NCBI GenBank assembly: GCA_037157565.1
Contig: JAZHRO010000003.1
Span: forward strand, 73,968,501-74,032,500
Length of the DNA: 64,000 bases
Direction: 5' to 3'
Origin: Thalassia testudinum
Lineage: Eukaryota > Streptophyta > Magnoliopsida > Alismatales > Hydrocharitaceae
The position numbers were made by a program, and so were the translations under genes. Numbering within the stretch: position 1 is the stretch's first letter; every line of letters starts with the position of its first letter. The notes under the pieces are model-generated. The model saw only the letters and a program-made list of their open reading frames with translations, was not told where the DNA came from and made no database searches. Positions 53,871 to 64,000 of the stretch are shown one piece after another.

Positions 53871-55872
53871 GATGACAGAGCTAGTTTGCTTTGACAGTAC
53901 GATCGGATTCCCATCCTTGGTTCGCGGCTTACATTAAGTGTACATATGTCTTCCAAGAATCTTGCATAAGCCGGTACGTGGCAAATTGCATCCATCAGGG
54001 GGATGTTTATCTGGATCTGTTCAAAGAGCTTGACCAGATCCTCCTCGGAGGCCACGGGTTTGGTTATCCTTATTCCTTTGGTCAAGGCCTCGGGAAATGG
54101 AATCCTAGTTGGTTCCTCTAGAATTGGTCTAGGTTCTTGATCTGGGACAGTGGTGTCCTGGATAACTATCCTAGGGTCCTGGCTACTACCAGGCTTGGAG
54201 TGGTTCGGATAATGTGGGTCTTTGGTTGTTTTACCACTATGTGCCGTTACAAAGTTTAATCCGGCCTGGTTTTGGTTTATGTTTGGTAAGAAGGGTGGCT
54301 GCTACTGAAATCCTGCATAAGATGTCAAAGCTTCCATCTTGTCTGGTGATAGAGTAGCAAGGGCCAGATAAATCAAATATGCGTGGCCTGAATTTGGATT
54401 CATAACGCACCTCTGGGTCAGCATGTTATTTGGGTTTGGTGGAGGTTGCGAAGGAATGGTGCTAGGTTGGCGGGAATTTTCCATCTGGGACAGTTGGTTG
54501 CGAGCCTCTATGATCCCGTCCTTGTGCTGTTTTTGCATTGTCGCATTCGTCTTATGAATGTCAGCTAGTGCTTGAAGGATAAGAGTCATTTGATCCTGGT
54601 TTGGCCAAGATTGGTAGGTGGGATTGGGCCTATGTTGAGGTGGCTAATATGGACGAGGGGCTTGTGGACGACGTTGATATGGTGGTCTTTGAGTTTGAGA
54701 ATTTCCTGTCCACTGAATGTTGGGATGATTTTGCCATCAAAGGTTCTAGGTATTGGAGAATGGGTCATTCTGGATGGCGTTGAGGTCCTCGCAGTTCTGA
54801 GGAACCTCAGGAAAGTCTGAATACAAGGGTTCAGAGTTCCCCCAACTTGAGTAGAATGGATCGGTGGTCACTCCGGTCTGAGAGGCAGATAAAGGTGGAT
54901 ATGGGTCCATCCCTTTAGAAGATTGGTGGTAGATGTTTTGCATAGTTTCCCTTGACAAAGGTGGTCGTGTAAAAGAGTTCTACGCAGAGGTGGCTTGCTG
55001 CAAATGCAGAGTTAGCTCGTCCATCTTCTTTTCTATGATAGAAACCTTGTCCAACTGACTGGCCATCAGTTCCAAGTCGACGGAAGTGGGCAGGTCCTGC
55101 ATCTCATGTGCCCCTCTCAGATTTGTCGATGCGCGGGCATTCATCCTGTCGAATATGCCCATGGAGTTATTATTTATGGAGTTCTCACACATCTTTTTGA
55201 GAATCTCCCACACCATGTCCTCATGTTGACCCATGATGTTTCCTCCGCACGTTGCATTGATGAATAATCGAATGTCTTCATGGAGTCCCAGGTAAAAAGA
55301 CTGGACATGTTCCCATTTAGGAAATCCGTGATGGGGGCACTTTTGCATGAGATCTAAGAATCGGTTCCATGCTTCATGAAGAGGTTCTCCTGGTTATTGA
55401 GTGAAATGAGTGATCTGGAGGCGCAAGGCATTCGTCCGACCAACGGGGAAGAATTTTTACAAAAATTCATACTGAAGTTCCTCCTATGTGCTGATCGGAC
55501 GGGTCTGAGTTTGATACCAATGGGCGGCCTTGTCCATGAGGGAGAAAGAAAACATTTTCATGAGTAGGATATCCTGGTTTTGTGGATCTGACCCAAAGGT
55601 TTGGGCCAGATGCTTGAGTTGTTTAATGTGTTGGAATGGATCCTCGGAGTTAACCCATGGAACTTTGGTATGGCATGAATCATATTGGTCTTCAATTCTG
55701 AATCAGGACCTCCAATCGGGATTCGGACTCGAGGTTCGATCGCCACTGCAATGGGATTATAGTGATCTCGCATTATTGGTCGCTGCGTTGGGTTTACGAA
55801 GTTTTGAAAGAGATCATTCAGGCATTGAAGTTGGTGCTCAAGGTTGTTCTCCTCTTCAATGGGTTGTGCCAT
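53871..55872 (-). pseudogene. gag: gag of element D (frameshifted)
   Basis: Starts MAQPIEEENNLEHQLQCL at 55872, like A. The frame shifts near 55655 (KFHGL then wrong phase). The capsid-like part resumes at 55348: PHHGFPKWEHVQSFYLGL, LFINATCGGNIMGQHEDMVW. Coiled linker MTLILQALADIHKTNATMQK (54589). The gag-protease junction has DLVKLFEQIQINIPLMDAI and HVPAYARFLEDICT (near 53990). No CCHC knuckle seen. Confidence 0.87.
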
Positions 55873-56575
55873 GATGGGAGAAGGAGAACTTGGTTCTGAA
55901 TCAGATGAAAGATTTATGTGGTGGGGTTGCTGCACAAACAACGGCGTCGAGGCTTGGCCTCGATGAGAGTGAATTTCTAAAGGAGGTCTTAAGGACCTCC
56001 TACCGAACATGCACTGAAGGATGTGATGAGATTAGAAGGTGCTAAACCCAATCGAGACACCCAAAAATTGTTGGGTGACTATAGATGTTCGGAGCGGATG
56101 ATACCCCTTAGTCAGAAGGGTCGTCCACTTGAGAAGTACCTGAGCAACCAGAGAGAGAGAGTCCTGCAAAGACCCCTACACGGTAGAGCATCCCCACGAG
56201 TTACAGGGTTTCCCCCACCCGACCTATCTTGCCACTACGGTTCCAGGTAGGCTAGAATGGGGACCTTGACCTCTTAAGTCTAGCCTTTTTTTACATTAAG
56301 ATCAAGGTGCTTAAGGTTCCACTTGAACATTTAGGTTTTTTTGAGTGAAGAAGTGACCTAATTTTAAGGTTGGTTGACCCAAAGGATCAACTTCACCTCT
56401 TGTTCCTTGAGAGCTTTTGGGTCCTTTCTTTTAGGATTCAAATTGATTTACAAGCCTGATTTGGTAAGGGTTTCTCCTGTATAGATCTTTTCAAACAAGG
56501 TTTAGGCACACGTCCTTTTGGAAAAACTTTTATCTCTATTTAAGAGAAGATGTGTCCCTAAAATCCCTACCTTTT
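55873..56575 (-). other. 5' leader of element D (truncated)
   Basis: Aligns with A 585-1290. The conserved block is at 56109-56228. Alignment ends near 56570, before the PBS. Confidence 0.75.
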
Positions 56576-56596
56576 CCTTTTAGGGTTCAAATGGAA

Positions 56597-57330
56597 CTCA
56601 GCTTGATCCAGCACACCACAGCTGGAACCTACTTCACTTAAACTGGGGTTAGCTCATCCCAGCTCTATTCAGCTAATCTCAGCTGAATGGCAACTCAAGA
56701 GAGTTAATCTTATCTCACCCTAGCTCAAATCAGCTCAGATCCAGCTCAACTTAGCTGAGTCTAGCTTATCTCAGCTCCCACTAGTCCACAGGGAGCTCTA
56801 ACTAGCTCTGCTGAGTTGACAGCAGTTCACCCCAGCTCAGAACCAACTACATCCAGCTCCACTCAACTCCAGCCAGCTGAAGAAGAACTCATCCTAGCTC
56901 AGGAAGCTCAAGTCCAGCTCCCGGGGACTCAGCTTATCTCAACTCAGTTGAGCTAAGCTGCCTTAGCTGCCTCAACCAACTTGATCCTCCCTGGGAGCAC
57001 TAGACCAAGCTCACCTCAGGTCATTATGGTAGAAGCCAACTCACTTTAACTTGGCCTAGCAGCTAGCAAAGAACTAGCATGCTAAGCCAGCTAGAGTACC
57101 ACCATGCCAGCTTCTTCAGCAGCTGCCAGCTCTAGTTCTAGCTCCAGACTTCTCCTCCTCAGCTCCTCTCTTCCAACCTTAGCGCACATTACCTACTCAT
57201 CTACTTCATAGCTAGTTAAGCTAGCTTAGCTTAGCTTAGCTTAGCTTAGCTAGCATCCAACTCCTTGTCCATCCACCACCTTCAACTCAACCCTAGCTAG
57301 CTCCATCAACTAAGCTCACCTAAGCTAGCT
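56597..57330. repeat. AGCT-dense region with a TTAGC microsatellite
   Basis: About 45 AGCT tetramers in some 730 bp (about 3 expected by chance), mostly as CAGCT/TAGCT at irregular spacing, and (TTAGC)5 near 57225-57250. No reading frame or fixed period. Confidence 0.85.
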
Positions 57331-57706
57331 ATCCTACTCCAAGTTCGCACCACCACCATCACACCCCTTCACCCCATCACCACTACCAAAAGCCACCTAT
57401 TTTCCCTCAAAATAACCTTCTAGAACCTTTCCTTTTGGCACCAACTTTCCCTCCAAAATTCCCTTCATCTCCACCATACACCTCTCCTTAAATCCATCTC
57501 CACCATCCACCTAACCCCCCTTCTAGAAGACCCTAGGTAAATGGTGGTGTCTCTCCACCACCAAAAGCCACCAACACCACCATAACCACCCCCTTTAACA
57601 CCCCTTGGGTTGGCGCCAAATGCCCTTGGCCATAGGATCACCAACCACCTCCATCCTTCCATCCTAGCCCTCCATTTCAAGGGGCACCTTAACCCCGCAT
57701 CCTACC

Positions 57707-57716
57707 CTATAAAAAG
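57707..57716 (+). promoter_or_regulatory. TATA box of LTR E
   Basis: CTATAAAAAG in a C-rich context. Confidence 0.6.
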
Positions 57717-58619
57717 ACCACTACCCACCACCATTCATGGAATCCTTGTCTAGCAAATTCACTCTCATATTCCACCTAGAAGCCAGCATCCAAGAGAGAA
57801 GAAGAAGAAGAAGATTAAGGGGATATTCTGTCCCCTTGGTGCCTTCCCCTCTTCCCTTCTCTCTTGAGTCACGTCGGCCAAAGGAGAAGCCAGGCAAGGA
57901 GGATCCTTGGAGGAGATCTTGAAGGTGGTCCACGCCACCTTGGAGGAGCTTTTGAGGGTGGTGCACGCCAACCCCTTGGAGGAGAGCATTGAAGGTGGTA
58001 GCCACAACCTTGGAGGAGCTCTCAAGGAAGGAGAAGGAGGCCCTCTTTTCAAGCCAAGGAGCAGCTAGCCTTGGAGCAAGAAGACTCCCTTCTTCACCAT
58101 TTTTGCAAGAGGATTTTTGTTTCCTTCCTTGCTTTTAGATTTTTTTATTTTAGTAGAAGCATTCCTCTACTTGTCTCGGAAAAAGAACATAAATTCTAGT
58201 TAATCAATTTGCCTTCTTTTACTTTCTATTGCAATTGTTGTTTTGGTTCTAGCACTTGTTTCACCTTTTCTTCCTAATTACTCTAGGCCACCACTTGCCT
58301 AGAGTGAGCTTAGGAAGAAAATATATCTATCTTTCAAGTTTTAGTTAAGCAATTATAGGTGTTAGTACTTTCCGCTACAATTTGCATTTTACCCTCGTCT
58401 CTTCAAACAAAAAAAAAATTACAAATTTAAAATACGAAAAAGAAAGTTGAGCTCTATTTGTGACCAAGAGGATTCGTTTTGCAAACATTTGGCCTCCTTG
58501 GACGACCCTAGATATTTCCCCTATCTAGGATATAAATTTAAAAGTGAAAGCAGATTTATGCATTGCAACGACACTAAATTACCTAATTAACAAACCACGT
58601 ATTTTTGCAATCACTTTTT

Positions 58620-58636
58620 TGCACCATTGTCAGGGA
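58620..58636 (+). promoter_or_regulatory. degenerate tRNA-Asp primer-binding site of element E
   Basis: TGCACCATTGTCAGGGA: the tRNA-Asp site with one missing G, G-to-A changes and one C-to-T, as expected from decay of methylated cytosines. Confidence 0.7.
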
Positions 58637-60418
58637 GGCACGGCTTTGCATTAGTTAATTTTCTCTTTCTTGAAGTGGATCTCGTCCCTTCTCTTTCTTT
58701 CTTTTGTGTGTGCAGGAATTAATGCTGGAAGGCGGGAATTTGGAAGCGAAAGCCTAAAGTTCCTTTTCTTCCCTTGGATTTTAGGTTGGTTCCCCATCAC
58801 TTGTCACACTTAACCTAAAAAACTACCAAAATACACTAAACTTGGCTTTCAGGACCATAAACAACTTAAATAAGTGGAGTGGTGCATTTTAAAATCTATT
58901 ATTTTCTTGAATGCTTCTTTAACACCACTCCAATGCAAGTATTGGTGTTCTGTTTTTCAGGTCCAGATTTTTGTCTGGACTTGAAAAATCAATTCCTAAC
59001 ACCATAGGGCTCCTAAAATCATAAAATTTCATACAGTGATTTCCAATTGAGTTTGGAACATTTGTTCCAAATTTCAAATTAATTGGCTTTGAATTTAAGT
59101 TTTAAAAATTCGTGGACTGCAGAGGGATCACAACCTCTAATCTTCCTATTTTGCTACTGTCCGTGAATTTTAAGAATTTTTATACTCATTCAATTTTTGT
59201 GAAATTTAGCTTTCTGGAATCACTGTGAAATTTTACACATCATATAAAATCACAAAAATTTTCTGATATCGGTGATAATACTGAAAAGTCCACAATACCC
59301 ATGGGTATCATTTATGAACTTTGACACTAGTGTAATTAAAAATTCAAAACAATTACCAAACAAATTCCTAAAATCCTACAAAATTATTTTCTGGAATCCT
59401 TGTTTGATTTGACTCAAGGTAGTGGTGGTGGTTGCATTGTTTAGACCACTAATCTATTCAGAAAGCCTAAAAATAACTCATTGGTAGTTAAATTTCTATC
59501 TTAGGGACAATTGGCTTAGGGCTTCCTTCTTTCTTGTTAGAGACTCAATTTAAAGGAAATATACAATCACCCATGCAATTTATTTTTCCTTTGATTGTTG
59601 AATTTAAAACTTGTTTGAAAATTTAACAAAAGAAACACTAAAACACATTCAATTAAATTGAATCCTAAAAGACATAAATACAAAAAAAAAATTATGTGAC
59701 AACTTAATTTTCATTGGAGCCACTCTCCAATTCCTGCACACACACAAAAAAATTGAAATAACAGGGCAACAACCCATTTAACGCCCTCCACATTCCATGT
59801 GCACTGTAGTATCCTAGATCTAATTAAAACTTGTAGCAACTTGACCCCTAAGGCTTCATCAACTTAGGCTTGCTATCTAGGACTTAAGTTTTCTTTAGTT
59901 AATACCAATTCTGTCATCTATATCTGGTGTTCAGGCTGAGGGGCCGTGTCAAACAACCAGGTGCGGGTTTGTACAAGCACCTAGGGTTTTCCCTGGGAAA
60001 CATTTGGGCCCAAACCTCCCCTTAAGCAACTTGGCTAGATTTGTTGATAGAATAGGTATTCACTATTGACCACTTATTTCCTACATAGACCAAGTCTTAG
60101 GTTTATTATTAAGGAGTCGCATTTAAGTTAGGTCAAGTTTTGTTTGTTTGAATTGCACACTTTCTCTCATCTCTTTCTCTTCTCCTCCCCTCCCATTCTT
60201 CCATTTTATGCACGGGAAACGGTCTCAAAATCCGCACTTGGAAGGACCATTTGATTTCTCCCCCCGCACAAGAAGACCACTTTCTCTGTCTTCTTCCTCT
60301 TCTTTTAAAAATGGAAAATAAAAATTGGACCTCTAACCCGCAAGCTAATTTTTCTTTCCCCTATTTTTCAACCTAGGAGCTACTTAATCAGGCCCCTGCA
60401 CCTAATCTCTACTCTATC
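58637..60418 (+). other. 5' leader of element E
   Basis: AT-rich, no supported frame. Much longer than the A leader. I see no match to the A/C/D leader block. Confidence 0.6.
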
Positions 60419-61114
60419 ATGGCTCAGCTACAAGTTAAGCAACAACAGTTGCATAAGGATTTAACAAACCTAGCCAACCAAGGTAATCCTACCACACCTG
60501 CCCAAGCTCCACACATTCCACATCTCACCCGCTTTAACACCCGCAAGGGAGAAAATATGCATAAATCCCGTGCTGAGTATAATTTTTATTCTGAGGCTTT
60601 CTATGGTTCAACAGGAAATTATGTTTCTCCCAATCATCACCCCACCCAAAATATCCCTGCTTTCCAGGAGAAAGTGAAAATTTCCTCTACTATGGGGAAT
60701 TATCCAACTCACTCCTGGACCAATCCAATTCCACACCAACAACAGAACCCGTTAGGAGGGTATGGTTCAAATCAGACTTATCAATCTGGGCAATCTCAAG
60801 AAGATATTAATGCCCAAATGATCAAAACCCTGCAGGAGTTACAAGGAAAAAAAAGGAAACAACCCATCTTATTAACAATCTCAATGATCAAATTGGGGAT
60901 ATTCCGACTCAAAGACCTGCAGGACACCCACCATCCTAACCCACACCAAACCTTATTAATCACAGGAACCAACACTCAGGTGGCTACCAACATTAGAACC
61001 ACATGGTCTAGCCTCCTATTAACTAAATATCACATCACCAACCTAGTTTCTATAGAAATCAGACCCCCCCACCTCCTCCCAGTGATCACCAAGCTGCGTC
61101 TGCAAAGACTTTGA
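60419..61114 (+). pseudogene. gag-like fragment of element E
   Basis: 231 codons, Gln/Asn/His/Pro-rich: MAQLQVKQQQLHKDLTNLAN, KSRAEYNFYSEAFYGSTGNY, GGYGSNQTYQSGQSQEDINA, KTLQELQ. It resembles the region C-terminal to capsid in plant Ty3 gag; the capsid domain itself is missing. The phase shifts near 60850. Further fragments at 61120-61370 (LDLFEQVERNIPFLDS, compare D LVKLFEQIQINIPLMDA) link it to the protease. Confidence 0.65.
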
Positions 61115-61417
61115 GGAGTGAGGAAACCACTATGGAATTAAGGCCTTCACAATCAAATGATGAAACTGATTCTCAACCAATGCAGATTGACCCCCCTTAC
61201 CTCAATAAGTAAGAAGAAAAAGAAACCCCAAAAACACTTGATTCAAACCCTATTTCCCACTCTCAAAAACTACAATCCAACAATCCAAAATCAAAGCCCT
61301 CTGACCATAATCCTTTGGACTTATTTGAGCAAGTCGAGAGGAATATTCCCTTCCTAGATTCCCCCACAAGCATCTAAAACATTTACTAGAAAAGGGCATG
61401 ATCAGAATCTAGAAAGG

Positions 61418-62371
61418 TTGGTCCTTTCAAAGATAGCTAGCTCAGTTTTTCAGAGCAAGCTGCCTTTAACAAAAAGGGACCACGGCAGATCACTTATCTC
61501 CATTATCATAACTGACATCATTTTTTTTCGTGCCCCTCTTGACTTAGGTACCTCTAGTAATCTCATTCCCCCTGTCTTATTTGAGGAATTTCGATTCAGT
61601 GATTTAAAACCTACCAAGGTTAAATTTCAATTGGAAGATCGATCTACCATTCAACCACAGGGAGTTGTTGAGGATAGTATTATCAAGGTTCAGAATTGTC
61701 TATTTCCGGCAAATTTTCTGGTCCTTCACATAGAGGTACCCAATGCTCTCATTAATGCCATCCTTGGAAGAACTTTTCTGATTATGGCAGTAGCTAATAT
61801 CAATTCTCATTCTGGGAAATTGAATATAAGTTGCATTAACCAGACCTTCTCATTAGATTTATTTCACGCTTCCAAGAGGTTCATTGATCACAAAATTCTT
61901 GAGGACACTGATAATAAAATGGAAGCAGTATTTAAAATGTCTATGTTGATCCAATCTCATTCATCTTTGACCACTATTGATCTAGATTTTATTGATTCTT
62001 ATTCTAAGGATAGTTATGTGGTCCAAGACTTTCCAGATCAACTATGGTTTGACCTTCCCCCTTTTCACCTTCTTGATTTTCCACCAAGAACATCCACACT
62101 AACTTCACCCACCCTACATCTCATTGACTCCATTCCCCATCCCTTTCCATTGGACCTATCACCTGACCCACCAAAATCTGTCAATTTACAAGCACTTAAA
62201 CCATGGCCAGATTTGGGTCATTTTTCCATTTCTCTATTTTATTTTGATCCCTTTATCTTTACCACTCATCTTTTTAGGGATCTTGAGGAAGACACTTTTA
62301 TTGCGGGCATCCAAGTGTCCAACTATTTACATGATATTCCATCTTCCGTGCATACCTTCACGCCCGACTGA
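61418..62371 (+). pseudogene. protease-like frame of element E
   Basis: 317 codons, open, in a different phase from the fragment upstream. Retropepsin motif RAPLDLGTSSNLIPP (Asp 42), LKPTKVKFQLEDRSTIQPQG and NAILGRTFLIMA as second block, so the domain is complete in outline. After about residue 155 comes a Pro/Leu/Asp-rich tail (WFDLPPFHLLDFP, FPLDLSPDPP) not seen in D, ending SSVHTFTPD. The tail replaces RT. Could be translated only if joined to gag; the upstream frame is broken, so I call it a remnant. Confidence 0.72.
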
Positions 62372-63799
62372 ATGGCGTAAAAGATAGCACCAGATGGGAG
62401 GTAACCCATCATTTTTTCTAGCTTTCCATTTTTCTTCTTTTTCCAAGTTTTGATCATCATAAACCCAACTGCTATTCACTAAGGTGATCCCTTTTCCCTC
62501 CTAATACATGACGACATGGCATATCTTAACCTTGTGGGCGGTGTTTTTAAAATTTGACCATTGATTTAGGATTTTCAAAACCTAAAAACATGCATTTTTC
62601 TTTAATTTATTTCGTGCTTGCATATGCAAAAATAAATAAATAAATAAATAATAAAAAATAGAAATGTCTAAAACTTTTTGAGGAAAAATTTTTTTCGGGA
62701 GTAAGGTTGAAAAACTAACTTTTGGTAGAATGGGATTTAATCTTTAACAAACTAGGGATGAGGATGCGGATCTGATCATTAGAATTTCAGGGTCTATTCA
62801 AGAGTAGATCAGATATCCTTCTCTAAAATTCCACCTGAACTCATGATAGTTCAGGTGACTTGATCCTATTTTGTAATATGGAAAGTATTTGGCTTAGTTT
62901 CTGTTTCGAAAACTTGCATGTCTTGAGGAAGTTCTTCTGTCACTTTTCACACACAAGCAACACTTAAAAATAACAGAAAATTTGAAAAACTCCCTTGTTT
63001 GGACATAGTAAAAGTCTGAAGCAGATCATTGGTTTGAGTTCCCACCGCCGAGGAGGAAAATGCCTCCTTTGAGGATGCAACGTCAACATGTTACCGCCTC
63101 GGTGCTGCTCTATATCTATATTTCATATCTTTAGACGGAACATTAAAGCGCATTTTAGCAGCTCAAGTGTCTTGGACAGTACTCTACCTATAGTGTCAAA
63201 GCAAGAGCTTGAGTTTGGTTAGAGTGGTCCTTTACACCGCATTGTGTTTTGCGGTTGTGAGCTCCTGGGTGGTGTCATGGACAGTGCTATCCCGAAGTAC
63301 TGGCACTAGAGCCCCCTCGAGGAATGGTAACGGGAATGATGATCCCAACACATCTGTTGTAAGACTAAGATAAAAATAAGCATGGGGGAGAAAAAAATAA
63401 AAAATAAAAAAATAAAAAAAAGAAGTAGTACTAAATAAATTAACATGCCCTTATAAGTGTTGGCTTTTCATAAGCACAGACAGAAGATTTCAAAGGATTT
63501 TGTAAGTTGCGAATCAGATTCATTAGATAGAAAAATCCTAAAAACAAAAATTCATGTCATCTGAATTAATAAGGGGTTAATTTGTGAATTTTCTGGAGGA
63601 TATAGTGATCCCGTTTTGTCTAATGGTTGGATCCAAAAATAAATCCCGATGTTTATCTTTAACAAATCCTGTACCTCCTATGTTTAGATCAACCAAGGTC
63701 CCTTAATCTCTTTTTCTCCTCAAAAGTCGAAAAAATTAGATTTCCCAAAAATTCCATTTTCAAAAAAATTGAAGTTTTGCTAAGAGACTAGCAAAAGAT
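62372..63799 (+). other. 3' UTR of element E
   Basis: GGGAGGTAACCC (62396-62407) 24 bases after the stop, an AAAT microsatellite (62628-62659), and a reduced 3' module: CCGCCGAGGAGG..CCGCCTCGGTGCTG (63040-63110) and degenerate units near 63165-63205 and 63274-63310. An A-rich run at 63385-63422. Confidence 0.65.
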
Positions 63800-63812
63800 A
63801 AGCATGGGGGTG
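63800..63812 (+). promoter_or_regulatory. polypurine tract of element E
   Basis: AAGCATGGGGGTG directly before TGATAAATGCC. Confidence 0.75.
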
Positions 63813-64000
63813 TGATAAATGCCAGTTTATCATCATTATTATGCAATAAAATAAACCTAGCACTTATGATTTTACTCCGCAAATAGGTTTTTGGGCTACA
63901 TTTATGCATAAATTAGGTTAGGCATGCATTGCATTTTTTTATTGTCTTTTTGATATGTTTTTATGAGTGTTAGGGATGAACAGATATACAAATCCCTAAA
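63813..64000 (+). repeat. 3' LTR of element E (first 188 bp)
   Basis: Starts TGATAAA, hairpin arms TGATAAA and TTTATCA (63813-63832), and runs past the window end. The same start is not found left of 58613. Confidence 0.72.

Larger units (their letters stand above)
45933..56575 (-). mobile_element. Ty3-type LTR retrotransposon D (gag-pol, broken)
   Basis: Minus strand: leader (56575-55873), gag, protease, RT, RNase H, integrase (stop at 50331), 3' UTR, PPT (48736-48751), 3' LTR (about 48735-45933). Closely related to A over gag, leader and LTR. The PBS and 5' LTR are missing: alignment with the A leader ends near 56575, where E-type sequence starts. D inserted into the end of the LINE; its left boundary (TG at 45933 or 45936) is approximate. 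Confidence 0.9.
56576..58613 (+). repeat. 5' LTR of element E (left end not identified)
   Basis: TATA at 57707-57716, U5 with CCTCCTTGGACGACCC (58494-58509) and CAACGAC (58566-58572), right end CAATCA before the PBS. The first 750 bp are packed with AGCT. Confidence 0.65.
56576..64000 (+). mobile_element. non-autonomous LTR retrotransposon E (runs off the right edge)
   Basis: Plus strand: 5' LTR remnant (to 58613), degenerate tRNA-Asp PBS (58620), long leader, gag fragment (60419-61114), protease (61418-62371), 3' UTR, PPT (63800-63812) and the start of the 3' LTR (63813). RT, RNase H and integrase are absent between protease and PPT. The left end does not start like the 3' LTR, so the 5' LTR is truncated or the junction with D is rearranged. 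Confidence 0.8.

Noticed and set aside
1..64000. CRISPR arrays, operons, prophage or bacterial insertion sequences
   Set aside because: No regularly spaced repeats, ribosome-binding sites or bacterial gene layout; all mobile DNA is of plant retroelement type.

Overview
This is nuclear DNA of a flowering plant, from a retrotransposon-rich intergenic region. The evidence is: several Ty3-type LTR retrotransposons whose primer-binding sites match the 3' end of plant tRNA-Asp; a non-LTR LINE; plant-size GT-AG introns in a decayed gene of the plant ECT class of YTH-domain proteins; and no operons, tRNA, rRNA or CRISPR. The species cannot be named from the sequence. No intact host gene is visible. 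Only two reading frames look undamaged: the partial gag of element A at the left edge and a 665-codon unknown frame in element F.

Layout, left half. Four elements are nested, each interrupting the previous one and leaving one side in this window. Element A (1-4455, minus: gag start, leader, PBS, 5' LTR) sits in the RNase H region of element B (4456-10116, plus: RNase H/integrase remnant, 3' UTR, 3' LTR). B sits in the 3' tail of element H (10117 to about 12180), and H in the 3' tail of element I (about 12181-14555). Next comes non-element DNA (14556-17881) with a broken, intron-containing YTH (m6A reader) pseudogene at 15745-17347. Element C (17882-28060) is complete, with 2.7-kb LTRs and a 5-bp AGGGG duplication. 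It is non-autonomous: it has the B-type LTR and an A/D-type leader but an acidic unknown frame instead of gag-pol.

Layout, right half. After 165 bp of flank, element G (28231 to about 33850, minus) carries a decayed copy of the frame found intact in F. A LINE follows (33851-37805 and 45643-45932). Its ORF2 is split by the young complete element F (37806-45642, minus, duplication ACATC, LTRs about 2% different by eye), and its end is cut by element D (about 45933-56575, minus). D is a full but broken gag-PR-RT-RNase H-integrase element related to A. Element E (about 56576-64000, plus) is a non-autonomous relative with a gag fragment and a protease but no reverse transcriptase.

How the parts work together. 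A, B and D are or were autonomous; C, E, F and G lack RT and integrase and must have moved with enzymes supplied in trans. Elements with unrelated frames still share noncoding parts: a tRNA-Asp PBS plus a second U5 patch complementary to the 5' end of the same tRNA, a hairpin at the first bases of nearly every LTR, a GGGAGGCAACC box next to the last stop codon, a GAGGACATTGC box, and a 3' UTR module with three repeated units before the polypurine tract. These shared RNA/DNA signals, kept while the proteins were exchanged, are the most interesting content of the window.
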